Shown: positions 26,543 through 34,975 of the stretch, piece after piece
Layout: the number at the start of each line of letters is the position of its first letter
How positions within the stretch are numbered: position 1 is the first letter of the stretch
Source: CAYOOP01 sp964405685
GTDB taxonomy: Bacteria; Pseudomonadota; Alphaproteobacteria; Rickettsiales; SXRF01
DNA: 64,000 nt
Direction of reading: 5' to 3'
Assembly: GCA_964405685.1 (NCBI GenBank)
Contig: CAYOOP010000002.1
Location: 1-64,000, forward strand
Program-made: the position numbers and the translations under genes
Notes under the pieces: generated by a model
What the model was told of the DNA's origin: nothing
What the model saw: the letters and a program-made list of their open reading frames with translations, nothing else
The model's database searches: none

Positions 26543-27924
26543 TGCCGATCACGACCGCTCAACAATTTGCGCCCGTCACCACCGAACACGTGTTCCCACA
26601 AGCCATGGAAATGTTCCTTTCGCACTTCGGCGAAGCGGTGTTTCGTAGCTGGTTCAAATCACTCACCTTCAGCAACGCGAACGATGGCATTGTGGTGCTC
26701 GCGGCGCCCACGCGTTTCATCCGTGAATGGATCAACCAGCATTATGCCAAAGACATGCTGACGCTTTGGAAACAGCTTGATAACGCAGCCGTTGCCCTTG
26801 AGGTGGTTGTTGCGGACGAATCCATGTCTCTTACGCCTGCGCAAGTGCTGAATACGCCGCACGCTGCGCCGGATGCGGTTGATCTGCAAATTTCTTCGCC
26901 GCTGGATCCGCGCTACACGTTTGATCATTTTGTTGTCGGCAAGCCCAATGAGCTGGCGCATGCTGCTGCACGCCGCGTGGCGGAAGCCGGCAAAGTTGTT
27001 CCCGGTTGTAATCCGCTGTTTCTCTATGGCGGCGTTGGTCTCGGCAAAACTCACCTCATGCACGCGATTGCGCACCATATCCGCAACCACAGCCCGAACC
27101 GCCGTGTGGTGTATCTTTCCGCTGAGAAATTTATGTATCAATTCATCCGCGCGCTGCGTTTCAAAGAAGCGATTCAATTTAAGGAATTTTTTCGCTCGGT
27201 GGATGTATTGATGATCGACGATGTACAATTCATCAGCGGTAAAGAATCCACCCAGGAAGAATTTTTCCATACGTTTAACGCGCTGGTGGACCAGAACAAG
27301 CAATTGGTGATTTCTTGCGATCGTTCACCGTCCGACCTTGAGGGTATGGAAGAGCGCGTGCGTTCTCGCCTTGGTTGGGGTTTGGTGGCCGATATTCATG
27401 CAACTTCTTACGAACTGCGCCTGGGCATTTTGCAATCGAAGTTGGAGCAAATGAAAGGCACGACCGTGCCGCCCAAAGTGCTGGAGTTCCTCGCCCACCG
27501 CATCACCTCCAACGTCCGCGAATTGGAAGGCGCGCTTAACCGCGTCGTGGCGCATGCTTCGCTGATTGGTACCGAAGTCTCGCTTGATTCTACGCAGGAT
27601 GTATTGAAAGACTTGTTACGCGCGAATGATCGCCGGCTTTCGATTGAAGATATCCAGAAATCCGTCGCTGCTCATTTTAACATCAAAGTGTCGGACATGC
27701 ACTCTGCCCGCCGCTCGCGCACCGTCGCCCGCCCGCGTCAGGTGGCCATGTTTCTCTCCAAGCGCTTGACCAGTAAAAGCCTCCCCGAAATCGGCCGCCG
27801 CTTTGGCGGGAAAGACCACACCACGGTCATCCACGCCGTCAAACGCATCGAGGAATTGATGGCGACCGACCAGGAGTTCTGCAGCGATGTAGAGCTTTTA
27901 AGCCGTTTGATTCAACAAGGTTAA
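26542..27924 (+). CDS. dnaA: chromosomal replication initiator DnaA
   Basis: ATP-dependent initiator that binds and melts oriC. Domain I is residues 1-80; the AAA+ domain starts with YTFDHFVVGKPNELAHAAAR, Walker A GGVGLGKTHLMHAI, Walker B VLMIDDVQFISG; the DNA-binding signature is RQVAMFLSKRLTSKSLPEI with GGKDHTTVIHAVKRIEEL. ATG 26542 gives 460 residues; an upstream in-frame start at 26506 lies in the rhodanese gene and is unlikely. dnaN follows, the classic order. Confidence 0.97.
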   Translation: MPITTAQQFAPVTTEHVFPQAMEMFLSHFGEAVFRSWFKSLTFSNANDGIVVLAAPTRFIREWINQHYAKDMLTLWKQLDNAAVALEVVVADESMSLTPAQVLNTPHAAPDAVDLQISSPLDPRYTFDHFVVGKPNELAHAAARRVAEAGKVVPGCNPLFLYGGVGLGKTHLMHAIAHHIRNHSPNRRVVYLSAEKFMYQFIRALRFKEAIQFKEFFRSVDVLMIDDVQFISGKESTQEEFFHTFNALVDQNKQLVISCDRSPSDLEGMEERVRSRLGWGLVADIHATSYELRLGILQSKLEQMKGTTVPPKVLEFLAHRITSNVRELEGALNRVVAHASLIGTEVSLDSTQDVLKDLLRANDRRLSIEDIQKSVAAHFNIKVSDMHSARRSRTVARPRQVAMFLSKRLTSKSLPEIGRRFGGKDHTTVIHAVKRIEELMATDQEFCSDVELLSRLIQQG

Positions 27925-27993
27925 GATATGGTTGCAGCCGTCAAAAATTCTTCTATAGTTGCTTCCACTATTGAACCTGAGGTCACATATTCT

Positions 27994-29106
27994 ATGCAAC
28001 TCACTATCGAACGTTCGGCTCTTTTACGCGCTTTGGGCCATGTGCAATCCGTTGTTGAGCGTCGGGGCACTATCCCTGTGCTTGCCAATATTAAACTGGA
28101 AGCCAAAGGCGATACGCTGTCGCTCACGGGCACGGACATGGACCTTTCCATTATGGAAAAAATCACTTGTACGGTTGCTTCCGGCGGCGCCACCACCGTG
28201 CCTGCGCACACGTTTTATGACATTATACGCAAACTCCCAGAGGGTTCTCAGCTCGATATCTCAACGAAAGACAGTGGCCGCGTGACGATTAATTCCGGCC
28301 AGTCGCGCTTTACACTTTCGAGCTTACCAGTGGACGAATTTCCGGTGATGGCCGAAGGCGATTTGACGCACCATTTTACACTTTCGGCTGCCGAATGCCG
28401 CGCGCTGATTGAAAAACCCGGTTATGCCATGTCGACCGAAGAAACCCGCTACTATTTGAACGGTATCTATCTGCACGCCGCTGAAAATAATGGTGATGTG
28501 CTGCGTGCGGTTGCAACGGACGGTCACCGCTTAGCGCGTGTGGAAGTCGGCTTGCCTGCGGGTGCTGCGGACATGCCCGGCATCATCATCCCGCGCAAAG
28601 CGATTTATGAATTCAAGCGCCTGCTGGAAGGCGGGGAAGGGGATGTGAATGTGTCGCTCTCCGACACCAAAATCCGCTTTGTTTACGGCCAGGCCGTGCT
28701 CATTTCCAAATTGATTGACGGCAATTTCCCGGATTACGACCGCGTAATTCCTTCGGGCAACGACAAGTTGATGGAAGTGGACTGCAAAGTGCTCTCCGAA
28801 GCTGTCGACCGCGTTTCTGTCATTTCCTCCGAGCGCTCGCGTGCAGTGAAATTCGCCGCTGAATCCGGCAAGCTGACGCTTTCGGCCACTAGCCCCGAGC
28901 AGGGTACGGCCTCCGAAGAAATCCGTGTGGCGTATAGCTCCGGCCCCATCGAAATCGGTTTCAATTCCCGCTATCTGATGGAAATGCTCACGCAAATCGA
29001 AGGCGAAACTGTGCAGCTGTACTTTAATGATTCTGCCTCGCCTGTTTTAGTGCGCGACACCGCCGACGCCGGCTCTCTCTACGTCATCATGCCCATGCGG
29101 GTGTGA
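27994..29106 (+). CDS. dnaN: DNA polymerase III subunit beta (sliding clamp)
   Basis: Ring clamp that tethers DNA polymerase III. From ATG 27994 it reads MQLTIERSALLRALGHVQSV, aligning with the start of alphaproteobacterial clamps, and runs 370 residues to the conserved end YVIMPMRV, which packs at the binding cleft. An in-frame ATG at 27928, six bases after the dnaA stop with an AAGG site, would add 22 residues not expected in the family; it may be the true start or the site of translational coupling. No recF follows. Confidence 0.96.
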   Translation: MQLTIERSALLRALGHVQSVVERRGTIPVLANIKLEAKGDTLSLTGTDMDLSIMEKITCTVASGGATTVPAHTFYDIIRKLPEGSQLDISTKDSGRVTINSGQSRFTLSSLPVDEFPVMAEGDLTHHFTLSAAECRALIEKPGYAMSTEETRYYLNGIYLHAAENNGDVLRAVATDGHRLARVEVGLPAGAADMPGIIIPRKAIYEFKRLLEGGEGDVNVSLSDTKIRFVYGQAVLISKLIDGNFPDYDRVIPSGNDKLMEVDCKVLSEAVDRVSVISSERSRAVKFAAESGKLTLSATSPEQGTASEEIRVAYSSGPIEIGFNSRYLMEMLTQIEGETVQLYFNDSASPVLVRDTADAGSLYVIMPMRV

Positions 29107-29116
29107 GCTGCGTGGC

Positions 29117-29416
29117 ATGCCTATTTTGCATAAAAACAAAAATACTAAAAATAAAACTCCGCAAGATGTGTTTATCGCAAATATTCGCTTTAAGGGTGAG
29201 AATTTGCACGTATTGCTAAAAGAAGGTGCGGAGTTAACAGTGCCGATCTGGTGGTATCCGCGGTTGCAGAAAGCTACGGCGAAACAGCGTGCGCGATGGG
29301 AGCTTTGTGCAGGTGGTCGTGGCGTTCATTGGCCTGAGCTTGATGAGGACTTAGATGCCCATGGGTTTATCTATGGTCTGAAGTCGCCCGGTGCAAAACC
29401 TCCAACGGTTCATTAA
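29117..29416 (+). CDS. DUF2442 domain protein
   Basis: 99-residue protein. The segment FKGENLHVLLKEGAELTVPI, WWYPRLQKATAKQRARWEL and GVHWPELDEDLDAHGFIYGL match the DUF2442 pattern of a small beta-rich domain. Such proteins often accompany DUF4160 partners in toxin-antitoxin-like pairs, but no partner gene is present here. It starts ten bases after dnaN and may ride on its transcript. Function unknown. Confidence 0.8.
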   Translation: MPILHKNKNTKNKTPQDVFIANIRFKGENLHVLLKEGAELTVPIWWYPRLQKATAKQRARWELCAGGRGVHWPELDEDLDAHGFIYGLKSPGAKPPTVH

Positions 29417-29515
29417 TCCTCTGTATTTTCATGCTGCTATGCAGCAAGGCTCATGCTTGCATAGCCAATGATTTTCCGCTACGTCACCCCCCTCCAAACA
29501 ATCTTTAGAGGGTTT

Positions 29516-30247
29516 ATGACGACTACACGTATTGCACTGGTTACCGGCGGCACACGCGGCATTGGCGCGGCGATCTCGATTGCACTGAAAAACGCGGGCT
29601 ATAAAGTCGCTGCGAATTATGCGGGCAATGATGAAGCCGCCGCTGCATTCAAAAAAGAAACCGGCATCGAGACTTTCAAATTCAATATTGCTGATTTCAC
29701 CGCCTGCCAAGAAGGCGTAAAAGGCGTAGTTGCCGCCATGGGCGGGCCGGTTGATGTACTGGTGAACAACGCTGGCATCACGCGCGATACCGCCATGCAC
29801 AAAATGGACGAACAAAAATGGCGCGAAGTGGTGATTACCGACCTTAATTCATGCTTCTACATGTCTCGCGCGGTCATCGAGTCCATGCGCGAGCGCGGCT
29901 TCGGGCGCATCATCAACATCAGTTCCATGAATGGTCAGCTCGGTCAATTCGGCCAAACCAACTATGCAGCAGCAAAAGCGGGCATCTTCGGTTTCACCAA
30001 AGCCCTGGCGCGCGAATCCGCCTCCAAAGGTATCACCGTCAATGCTGTCGCTCCCGGCTATATCGCCACCGATATGGTGAAGGCGATCAAGGAAGACGTG
30101 ATGAAAACGATCTTGACCGGCATCCCCGTCGGCCGCCTGGGCCAGCCGGAGGAAATCGCTCGTGGCGTATTGTTTCTCGCTGATGAAACCGCCGGGTTCA
30201 TCACCGGCGAAACGCTTTCCATCAATGGTGGCCAGTTCATGGAATAG
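29516..30247 (+). CDS. phaB: acetoacetyl-CoA reductase
   Basis: NADPH-dependent short-chain dehydrogenase, second step of PHB synthesis. The cofactor motif is TGGTRGIGAAISIAL; NNAGITRD and the catalytic Ser-Tyr-Lys lie in INISSMNGQLGQFGQTNYAA followed by AKAG. The NGQLGQFGQTNY segment is characteristic of PhaB as against FabG. ATG 29516 follows AGAGGG and gives 243 residues. It is separated from phaC-phaA by 26 kb. A role as a second FabG cannot be excluded. Confidence 0.9.
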   Translation: MTTTRIALVTGGTRGIGAAISIALKNAGYKVAANYAGNDEAAAAFKKETGIETFKFNIADFTACQEGVKGVVAAMGGPVDVLVNNAGITRDTAMHKMDEQKWREVVITDLNSCFYMSRAVIESMRERGFGRIINISSMNGQLGQFGQTNYAAAKAGIFGFTKALARESASKGITVNAVAPGYIATDMVKAIKEDVMKTILTGIPVGRLGQPEEIARGVLFLADETAGFITGETLSINGGQFME

Positions 30248-30300
30248 CCTGGGGCAGGGGCATTAACCGGCTGTTAAGCTAGCGTCTTTACACTCCGCCT

Positions 30301-31662
30301 ATGGATGCACGACTCTTTGCCAAAAACGCCAAAAAGCAAACACCGGAACGAACCGCGTGGAAAGCAGCGCTCGCCGTATTCGGCATGGTGCTGTTTGTGG
30401 ATGTGGTGCTGTCGTATATTTCCTATATTAACGTGCGTCACGAAACCCGGCACTACATTGCCCGCATGGCCAACACTGCGATGGTGATGACGGATGTAAC
30501 CCTCCACCAGACGCTTACGCACCCGGATCAAAAAGGCACCCTTGATTATTTGAAAGTCCAGGCACCCTACCGCGCACTGCTTAAAGCCAACCCGGATTTG
30601 TTTTATGTTTACAGCATGCTGTGGAAAAACGAAAAAGTCTATTTCGTGATCGACACTCAACGCGAGCAAGAAACTTTCTCGGAAAAAGACGTTGGCGAAC
30701 GTAAATCCACCGCCAACATCATGGAGGAATATGACGATGCAACGCCAACGCTGAAACAGGCGATGCTTGATCAGAAACTGGCGGTTGAAAACGAACCTTA
30801 TTCCGACAAATGGGGGACCTTCATCAGCGCTTATGCGCCGCTTAAAAACAGCAAAGGCGAATTTATCGGTATGGTCGGCGCTGACATGCTTGCCACTCCC
30901 TTTTTCAACCGTCTCCGGAATGTGTTGCTCGGGTTCGTTGGAGGAATTGCAATTGCTGCGCTGCTTGCGTTTCTAACCTATAAATCCGTACTCAAATTCG
31001 GCCTTCGGGAAGCGGGCCATACGCGAGCGGCGCTCCGGCGGCTTGCCTACATGGAGTCTTTCCAGCAGGAAATGCGCCAGGTGGTGGATTCCATCGCCGA
31101 CATGGGCTACCGCATCGCTGACGGGGTGGAGCAGATTGCGCTCGTGTCGTCGCAAAACGTCTTGCAAGTGGGCAATGCCAGTAAAAGTATCCAGGGGTCG
31201 GCGGATTGTATTCAATCGATCGCGCTGGTTTCCAACACGCTGCTTGAAACGCTGGCCGATATGGAACACAGCCTGCGCAGTAGCGATATCAGCATTAAAA
31301 CCATGCTCGAGACCCTTCAGGGTAGCACTGATGGCGATACGGGGAGGCGCATGGGCGAGGCGCTGCGGCGTATTCACGATAGCAACATTGCCGCCATCGC
31401 CTCCTGCCAGAGCCAGCGTGAATTGGTCGGCCAAATCACCGAGGATAGTAAGGCTGTTGCTGCGAGCGCTCAAAACGTCGAAAAATCCATCCAGGAAATC
31501 AGCGAGGCGACCTCGGAAATGGACGAGTTTCTAAGCGACATTGTAAAAACCATGCGTGCGTTGAGCGATCAAAATAATCATTTAAAACAACAGGTTTCTG
31601 CTTTCCTGACCATACTTCGTCAAACCGGCCCAGGGCCGGATAACGTGCAGCTTTCATCTTAA
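30301..31662 (+). CDS. membrane sensor protein with Cache-like domain and MCP-like tail
   Basis: 453 residues. Helix 1 (residues 25-45, ALAVFGMVLFVDVVLSYISY), an extracytoplasmic domain of about 160 residues with a PAS/Cache-like pattern (LFYVYSMLWKNEKVYFVIDT, later GTFISAYAPLKNSKGEFIGM), helix 2 (residues 207-228), then a long helical cytoplasmic part with heptads (AVAASAQNVEKSIQEISEAT, MDEFLSDIVKTMRALSDQNN) resembling the end of chemoreceptor signalling domains. I see no HAMP, kinase or cyclase domain, and not the conserved chemoreceptor hairpin tip. Likely a sensor whose output partner is elsewhere. Confidence 0.65.
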   Translation: MDARLFAKNAKKQTPERTAWKAALAVFGMVLFVDVVLSYISYINVRHETRHYIARMANTAMVMTDVTLHQTLTHPDQKGTLDYLKVQAPYRALLKANPDLFYVYSMLWKNEKVYFVIDTQREQETFSEKDVGERKSTANIMEEYDDATPTLKQAMLDQKLAVENEPYSDKWGTFISAYAPLKNSKGEFIGMVGADMLATPFFNRLRNVLLGFVGGIAIAALLAFLTYKSVLKFGLREAGHTRAALRRLAYMESFQQEMRQVVDSIADMGYRIADGVEQIALVSSQNVLQVGNASKSIQGSADCIQSIALVSNTLLETLADMEHSLRSSDISIKTMLETLQGSTDGDTGRRMGEALRRIHDSNIAAIASCQSQRELVGQITEDSKAVAASAQNVEKSIQEISEATSEMDEFLSDIVKTMRALSDQNNHLKQQVSAFLTILRQTGPGPDNVQLSS

Positions 31663-31673
31663 TGTAGCGGCTG

Positions 31674-31701
31674 ACGAAAAACTTTCTGCCAAGTTTTTCG
31701 T
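31674..31701. terminator. perfect 11-bp hairpin after the sensor gene
   Basis: ACGAAAAACTT (31674-31684) and AAGTTTTTCGT (31691-31701) pair perfectly across a six-base loop, 12 bases after the sensor stop. The arms are A/T-tract-rich, so each strand ends in a T-run inside the stem; it may terminate transcription or be an operator for the next gene. Confidence 0.5.
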
Positions 31702-31713
31702 TAACTGTTGTAG

Positions 31714-31758
31714 TGTCACAAAAGCTTCATATTTTTGGGGCCGGTTTTGGGGTATAGT
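31714..31758 (+). promoter_or_regulatory. shared upstream element and -10 box of the gene at 31765
   Basis: TGTCACAAAAGCTTCA at 31714-31729, then TATAGT at 31753-31758, only six bases before the ATG, so the mRNA would be nearly leaderless. The same 16 bases occur at 57344, again 25 bases before a TATA box. The element resembles a Pho box (TGTCA-N6-TTCA), but the spacing to the -10 box is longer than in classical Pho promoters. Confidence 0.4.
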
Positions 31759-31764
31759 AGACCC

Positions 31765-32121
31765 ATGGATCAAACCCCTTTTGAACTACCTCCGCCACCT
31801 CCACCGCCCAGCACGTTTACGCAGGCGATAATGAGCGCGCTGCGTTGGGCCATTACCGGTGCGGGTCTCGGCGCTATTATCTCCATGTTCCAAGGCCGCT
31901 CCAGCCGGGGAATGGCCGCTGAGATTGCCGACTCTACCCTTCAAATGGGTGTCATTGGCGCTATCGTCGGTATGACGGAAGGCACCGCTTCACAGCGCGA
32001 GCACTCGCTGCACACCGAAAATATTGCACTTAAGAATACCGTTAACACTCTCGAGCGTAAAATGTCGCATGTAGAGCAGGTGGTGGGTGATAAAAAATTA
32101 GGGCAAGTTCCTCAAATTTAA
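31765..32121 (+). CDS. small membrane protein, Pro-rich N-terminus, glycine-zipper helices
   Basis: 118 residues from ATG 31765. The first 18 residues are Pro-rich (ELPPPPPPPSTF), followed by two glycine-patterned hydrophobic stretches, AITGAGLGAIISMF and MGVIGAIVGMTEGTAS, which may insert as a helical hairpin, then a coiled-coil end (LKNTVNTLERKMSHVEQVVG). No family recognised. No ribosome site is seen, and the promoter lies directly at the ATG, so leaderless translation is likely. A palindromic repeat separates it from convergent prfB. Confidence 0.6.
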   Translation: MDQTPFELPPPPPPPSTFTQAIMSALRWAITGAGLGAIISMFQGRSSRGMAAEIADSTLQMGVIGAIVGMTEGTASQREHSLHTENIALKNTVNTLERKMSHVEQVVGDKKLGQVPQI

Positions 32122-32124
32122 GTC

Positions 32125-32209
32125 GTCATCCCCGCGTAGGCGGGGATCCATTCGCAAGAAAACAATTTATTGATACGGCGAATAGATTCCCGCCTATGCG
32201 GGAATGATG
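32125..32209. repeat. palindromic repeat, GTCATCC...GGAATGATGG
   Basis: An 85-bp element with GTCATCCCCGCGTAGGCGGG at the left and CCCGCCTATGCGGGAATGAT at the right, ending one base before the prfB stop. It fills the gap between two convergent genes. Its modules match 40989-41048 and the copy in gltB at 63041. Confidence 0.88.
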
Positions 32210-32210
32210 G

Positions 32211-33315
32211 TTATTCTTTAGCAACCACAATCCGCTCGGCGAGCGACGCGGCGATAAACTTATCCAAATCCCCATCCAGCACGCCTTGCGTGTCACTCGT
32301 TTCCACATTCGTGCGCAGGTCTTTCACCATTTGGTAGGGGTGCAAAACATACGAGCGAATTTGGTGGCCGAAGGCGTTGTCCGTTTTCGTATCCTCTACC
32401 GCTGCCGCCCGCGCTTCCCGCGCGCGCAGTTCACGTTCATAAAGCCGTGCTTTCAACATCTGCATCGCCTCCGCGCGGTTGGCGTGTTGGCTGCGTGAGC
32501 TTTGGGATTTGACGACGATGCCGGTTGGTATGTGCGTAATCCGCACGGCAGATTCGGTTTTATTCACGTGCTGACCACCAGCACCACCGGAGCGCATCGT
32601 ATCTATCTGCAAATCTTTATCGACGATGGTGACGTCAATCGAATCGTCAATCACCGGGTAGACCCACACGCTTGAAAAACTCGTGTGGCGGCGGGCATTC
32701 GAATCAAATGGCGAAATCCGCACCAGGCGGTGCACGCCGGACTCTGTTTTCGCCAGACCATAGGCATACCGCCCGCTGACTTTAAGTGTGGCGGATTTGA
32801 GCCCCGCTTCTTCGCCCGGCGTTTCCTCCACCAACTCCACTTTAAACCCGCGCTTCTGCCCCCAGCGCAAATACATGCGCATGAGCATCGACGTCCAATC
32901 CATGCTTTCCGTGCCGCCCGCGCCGGAGTTCACCTCAATAAAACAATCATTCGCATCCGCCTCGCCTGAAAGCAGGCATTCGGTTTCCATGTCTTTGCAA
33001 CGTTTTAAAATGGTTTGCAGCGTGGCTTCTGCGTCTTTTTCAATCTCGGCGTCGCCTTCGCCAAGTTCAGCAAACTCCACCGCGTTTTTGCTGTCCTGCT
33101 CCATGCGCCTTACTTCGCCGATCGTATATTCCAACGTATTTTTTTCACGCATGAGTGCCTGAGCACGCTGCGCATCATTCCACAAATTGGGGTCTTCGGA
33201 GAGCGAGGTGAGTTCCTCTAAGCGACGGTTGGCCTTGTCCCAGTCAAAGAAACCTCCGCAGCGAGGCAAGAGATTCGTTGATGGCTTTGTCTAAATGGAA
33301 AAGTTCGGCTTTCAT
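32211..33315 (-). CDS. prfB: peptide chain release factor 2 (programmed +1 frameshift)
   Basis: Releases peptides at UGA and UAA. Translation starts at ATG 33315 (MKAELFHLDKAINESLASLR), meets an in-frame TGA at 33246-33244 after CTT, and continues in +1 frame as DWDKANRRLEELTSL, giving 367 residues. The shift signal GGAGG TTT CTT TGA C is that of classical prfB. The anticodon-mimic SPF is in RISPFDSNARRHTSF, and the catalytic GGQ in RSGGAGGQHVNKT. Feature coordinates cover both parts; a simple open frame misses the first 23 codons. Confidence 0.96.
33243..33256 (-). promoter_or_regulatory. prfB programmed frameshift site
   Basis: Minus-strand GGAGGTTTCTTTGAC: internal Shine-Dalgarno GGAGG three bases before the slippery CTT, then TGA followed by C, a poor terminator. 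This is the known autoregulatory switch: low RF2 lets the ribosome slip +1 and make more RF2. Confidence 0.95.
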
Positions 33316-33426
33316 AAATAAAATCAATCTTATACAAGTTTGATATCACAAATCGTGACTTCAAGTTTCATGATTGCAAATACTCCAGTTTTTAGGGACA
33401 ATGGCAAGCACAATTGAGGAGGTTCT

Positions 33427-34404
33427 ATGCGGTTTCTCGTTACCTTGCTGGCCCTTGCACTTCCGCTCTCCGCTCACGCGGCAGACAGTAAACCGCTGCT
33501 GCACGTCTCGTATGACCCAACGCGTGAATTTTACGAGGAATACAATCTCAATTTCAAAAAAACCCACCCCGGCATTGAAATCCGCCAGTCTCATGGCGGA
33601 TCTGGCAAGCAGGCGAGGGCCGTGATCGATGGGCTCAATGCCGATATTATAAGTCTCGCTCTCGCGTATGACATCGACGCTATTGCCGAAAAAGCGCAAC
33701 TTCTTCCCAAAGATTGGGCAAGTGCTTATCCCAACAACAGCGTGCCGATGCATTCGGTGATCGTGTTGCTCGTGCGCAAAGGCAACCCGAAGCAAATCCA
33801 AGATTGGTCGGATTTGGTGAAAGACGGCGTCAAAGTCGTGACTCCAAATCCTAAAACCTCCGGTGGCGCGCGGTGGAATTATCTGGCGGCCTATGCCTAT
33901 GCGCTCAAAGCCAACAATAACGATAAAGTAAAAGCGCAAAGCTTCGTTGGCGATATATATGAACATGTGAAAGTGCTGGATACCGGTGCGCGCGGTGCCA
34001 CCATGACGTTTGTGCAACGTAACATCGGCGATGTGCTGATAACTTGGGAAAACGAGGCCTATTTAGCCAAAGAACAGCTCGGCGCCGGCAAGTTTGAAAT
34101 CGTCTACCCGAGCCTCACCATCCGCGCGGATACGCCGGTTGCTATTGTCACAAAAAACGCAGACGCCAAAGGCAATAGTGCGCTTGCTAAAGAATATGTT
34201 GCGGGGTTATTTGAAGGCGCAGCGCAGATGATTGCTGCCAAGCATTATTTCCGTCCCATGGATTCTGAGGTAACCGCCAAGTTCAAACATTTGTTTCCCG
34301 AAGTCGTCACCGTTTCCATCAAAGACCTCGGCGGTTGGAGCAAAGTTCAAGCCGAACACTTCGCTGATGGTGGTGTGTTTGATAAAATCTACGGGAATCA
34401 ATGA
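33427..34404 (+). CDS. sbp: sulfate-binding protein of the sulfate ABC transporter
   Basis: Periplasmic receptor that delivers sulfate to CysTW. Signal peptide MRFLVTLLALALPLSAHAA, then LLHVSYDPTREFYEEYNLNF, SHGGSGKQARAVIDGLNADI and TPNPKTSGGARWNYLAAYAY, all conserved in Sbp/CysP. The 325 residues are normal, and ATG 33427 has a perfect GAGGAGG site. The permease and ATPase genes are 28 kb and 19 kb away. Its stop overlaps the next gene by four bases. Confidence 0.95.
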   Translation: MRFLVTLLALALPLSAHAADSKPLLHVSYDPTREFYEEYNLNFKKTHPGIEIRQSHGGSGKQARAVIDGLNADIISLALAYDIDAIAEKAQLLPKDWASAYPNNSVPMHSVIVLLVRKGNPKQIQDWSDLVKDGVKVVTPNPKTSGGARWNYLAAYAYALKANNNDKVKAQSFVGDIYEHVKVLDTGARGATMTFVQRNIGDVLITWENEAYLAKEQLGAGKFEIVYPSLTIRADTPVAIVTKNADAKGNSALAKEYVAGLFEGAAQMIAAKHYFRPMDSEVTAKFKHLFPEVVTVSIKDLGGWSKVQAEHFADGGVFDKIYGNQ

Positions 34405-34781
34405 AGCAATACGTCTGCACTGCGTGCCATTACCTTGGTCGGCCCGGCAAGAAAAAGCGGGGCAGCGGTAAGGTTGAAATGTTCTGCTGGGCGGTGTTTC
34501 CCCTCGGCGTGCCTTATACCATCTGGCGCATGGTCACCAAAATCAACATCTGCAAGCAATGCGAAAAAGAAACGGTGGTGGATAGCGAAAGCGCTGTTGG
34601 CGTGCGTATTATGGAAAAGATAGATGAAGACTTGATCGCCGCCATCGCCGGTGCAGCGGGCAGTTCCCCCGTCGTTTTACCGAAACCTACAAAGCCAGTG
34701 GTTGTAGAAGAAGACAACACACCCAAACCACCCCCTCAGCGCGCCCGCCCGCCGACACCGAACTACGATCCGAATTGGTGA
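34401..34781 (+). CDS. zinc-ribbon protein with membrane-like middle
   Basis: 126 residues. CTAC near residue 6 and CKQC near residue 52 could form a zinc ribbon interrupted by a hydrophobic segment, MFCWAVFPLGVPYTIWRMV. The C-terminal 45 residues are Pro/Lys-rich and probably disordered. No family is recognised. It is translationally coupled to sbp (ATGA), but a link to sulfate uptake is only positional. Confidence 0.6.
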   Translation: MKQYVCTACHYLGRPGKKKRGSGKVEMFCWAVFPLGVPYTIWRMVTKINICKQCEKETVVDSESAVGVRIMEKIDEDLIAAIAGAAGSSPVVLPKPTKPVVVEEDNTPKPPPQRARPPTPNYDPNW

Positions 34782-34783
34782 TT

Positions 34784-34839
34784 GTCATCCCGCGCTTGTC
34801 GCGGGACCCGGATTCCCGCCATTCGGCGGGATACATGAC
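34784..34839. repeat. palindromic repeat, GTCATCC...ATGAC, two inner hairpins
   Basis: A 56-bp element bounded by GTCAT and ATGAC with inner hairpins CCCGCGCTTGTCGCGGG and CCCGCCATTCGGCGGG, a cloverleaf-like shape. It starts two bases after the previous stop and ends two bases before a fragment of argG. Confidence 0.85.
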
Positions 34840-34841
34840 AA

Positions 34842-34898
34842 CTAACCTTGTTTTCCTAACAATCTCAACCTCAGAGCATTGAGCTTGATGAATCCGGA
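34842..34898 (-). pseudogene. displaced 3' end of argG
   Basis: Nineteen codons reading SGFIKLNALRLRLLGKQG and stop. The intact argG ends GFIKLNALRLRLLGRQG and stop at 35751. Almost every base difference is synonymous (GCG/GCT, CGG/AGG, AGG/AGA, CTG/TTG), so this is the tail of a divergent functional argG, not a fresh copy of the neighbour. Homology ends abruptly before the Ser codon. It lies in the same orientation as argG with one A+T-rich orphan gene in between. Confidence 0.85.
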
Positions 34899-34975
34899 GA
34901 CTGTTTACTTAAAGTTAATATTATGTATGATAGTGTTCGGTGTCGGTATCAACATTTGGTAAGGAGATTGTGTAT

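Noticed and set aside
26659..27303. 214-codon open frame on the minus strand
   Set aside because: Antisense shadow of dnaA.
34784..34839. tRNA-like cloverleaf
   Set aside because: The cloverleaf shape comes from two nested repeat hairpins; no anticodon loop or T-loop consensus.
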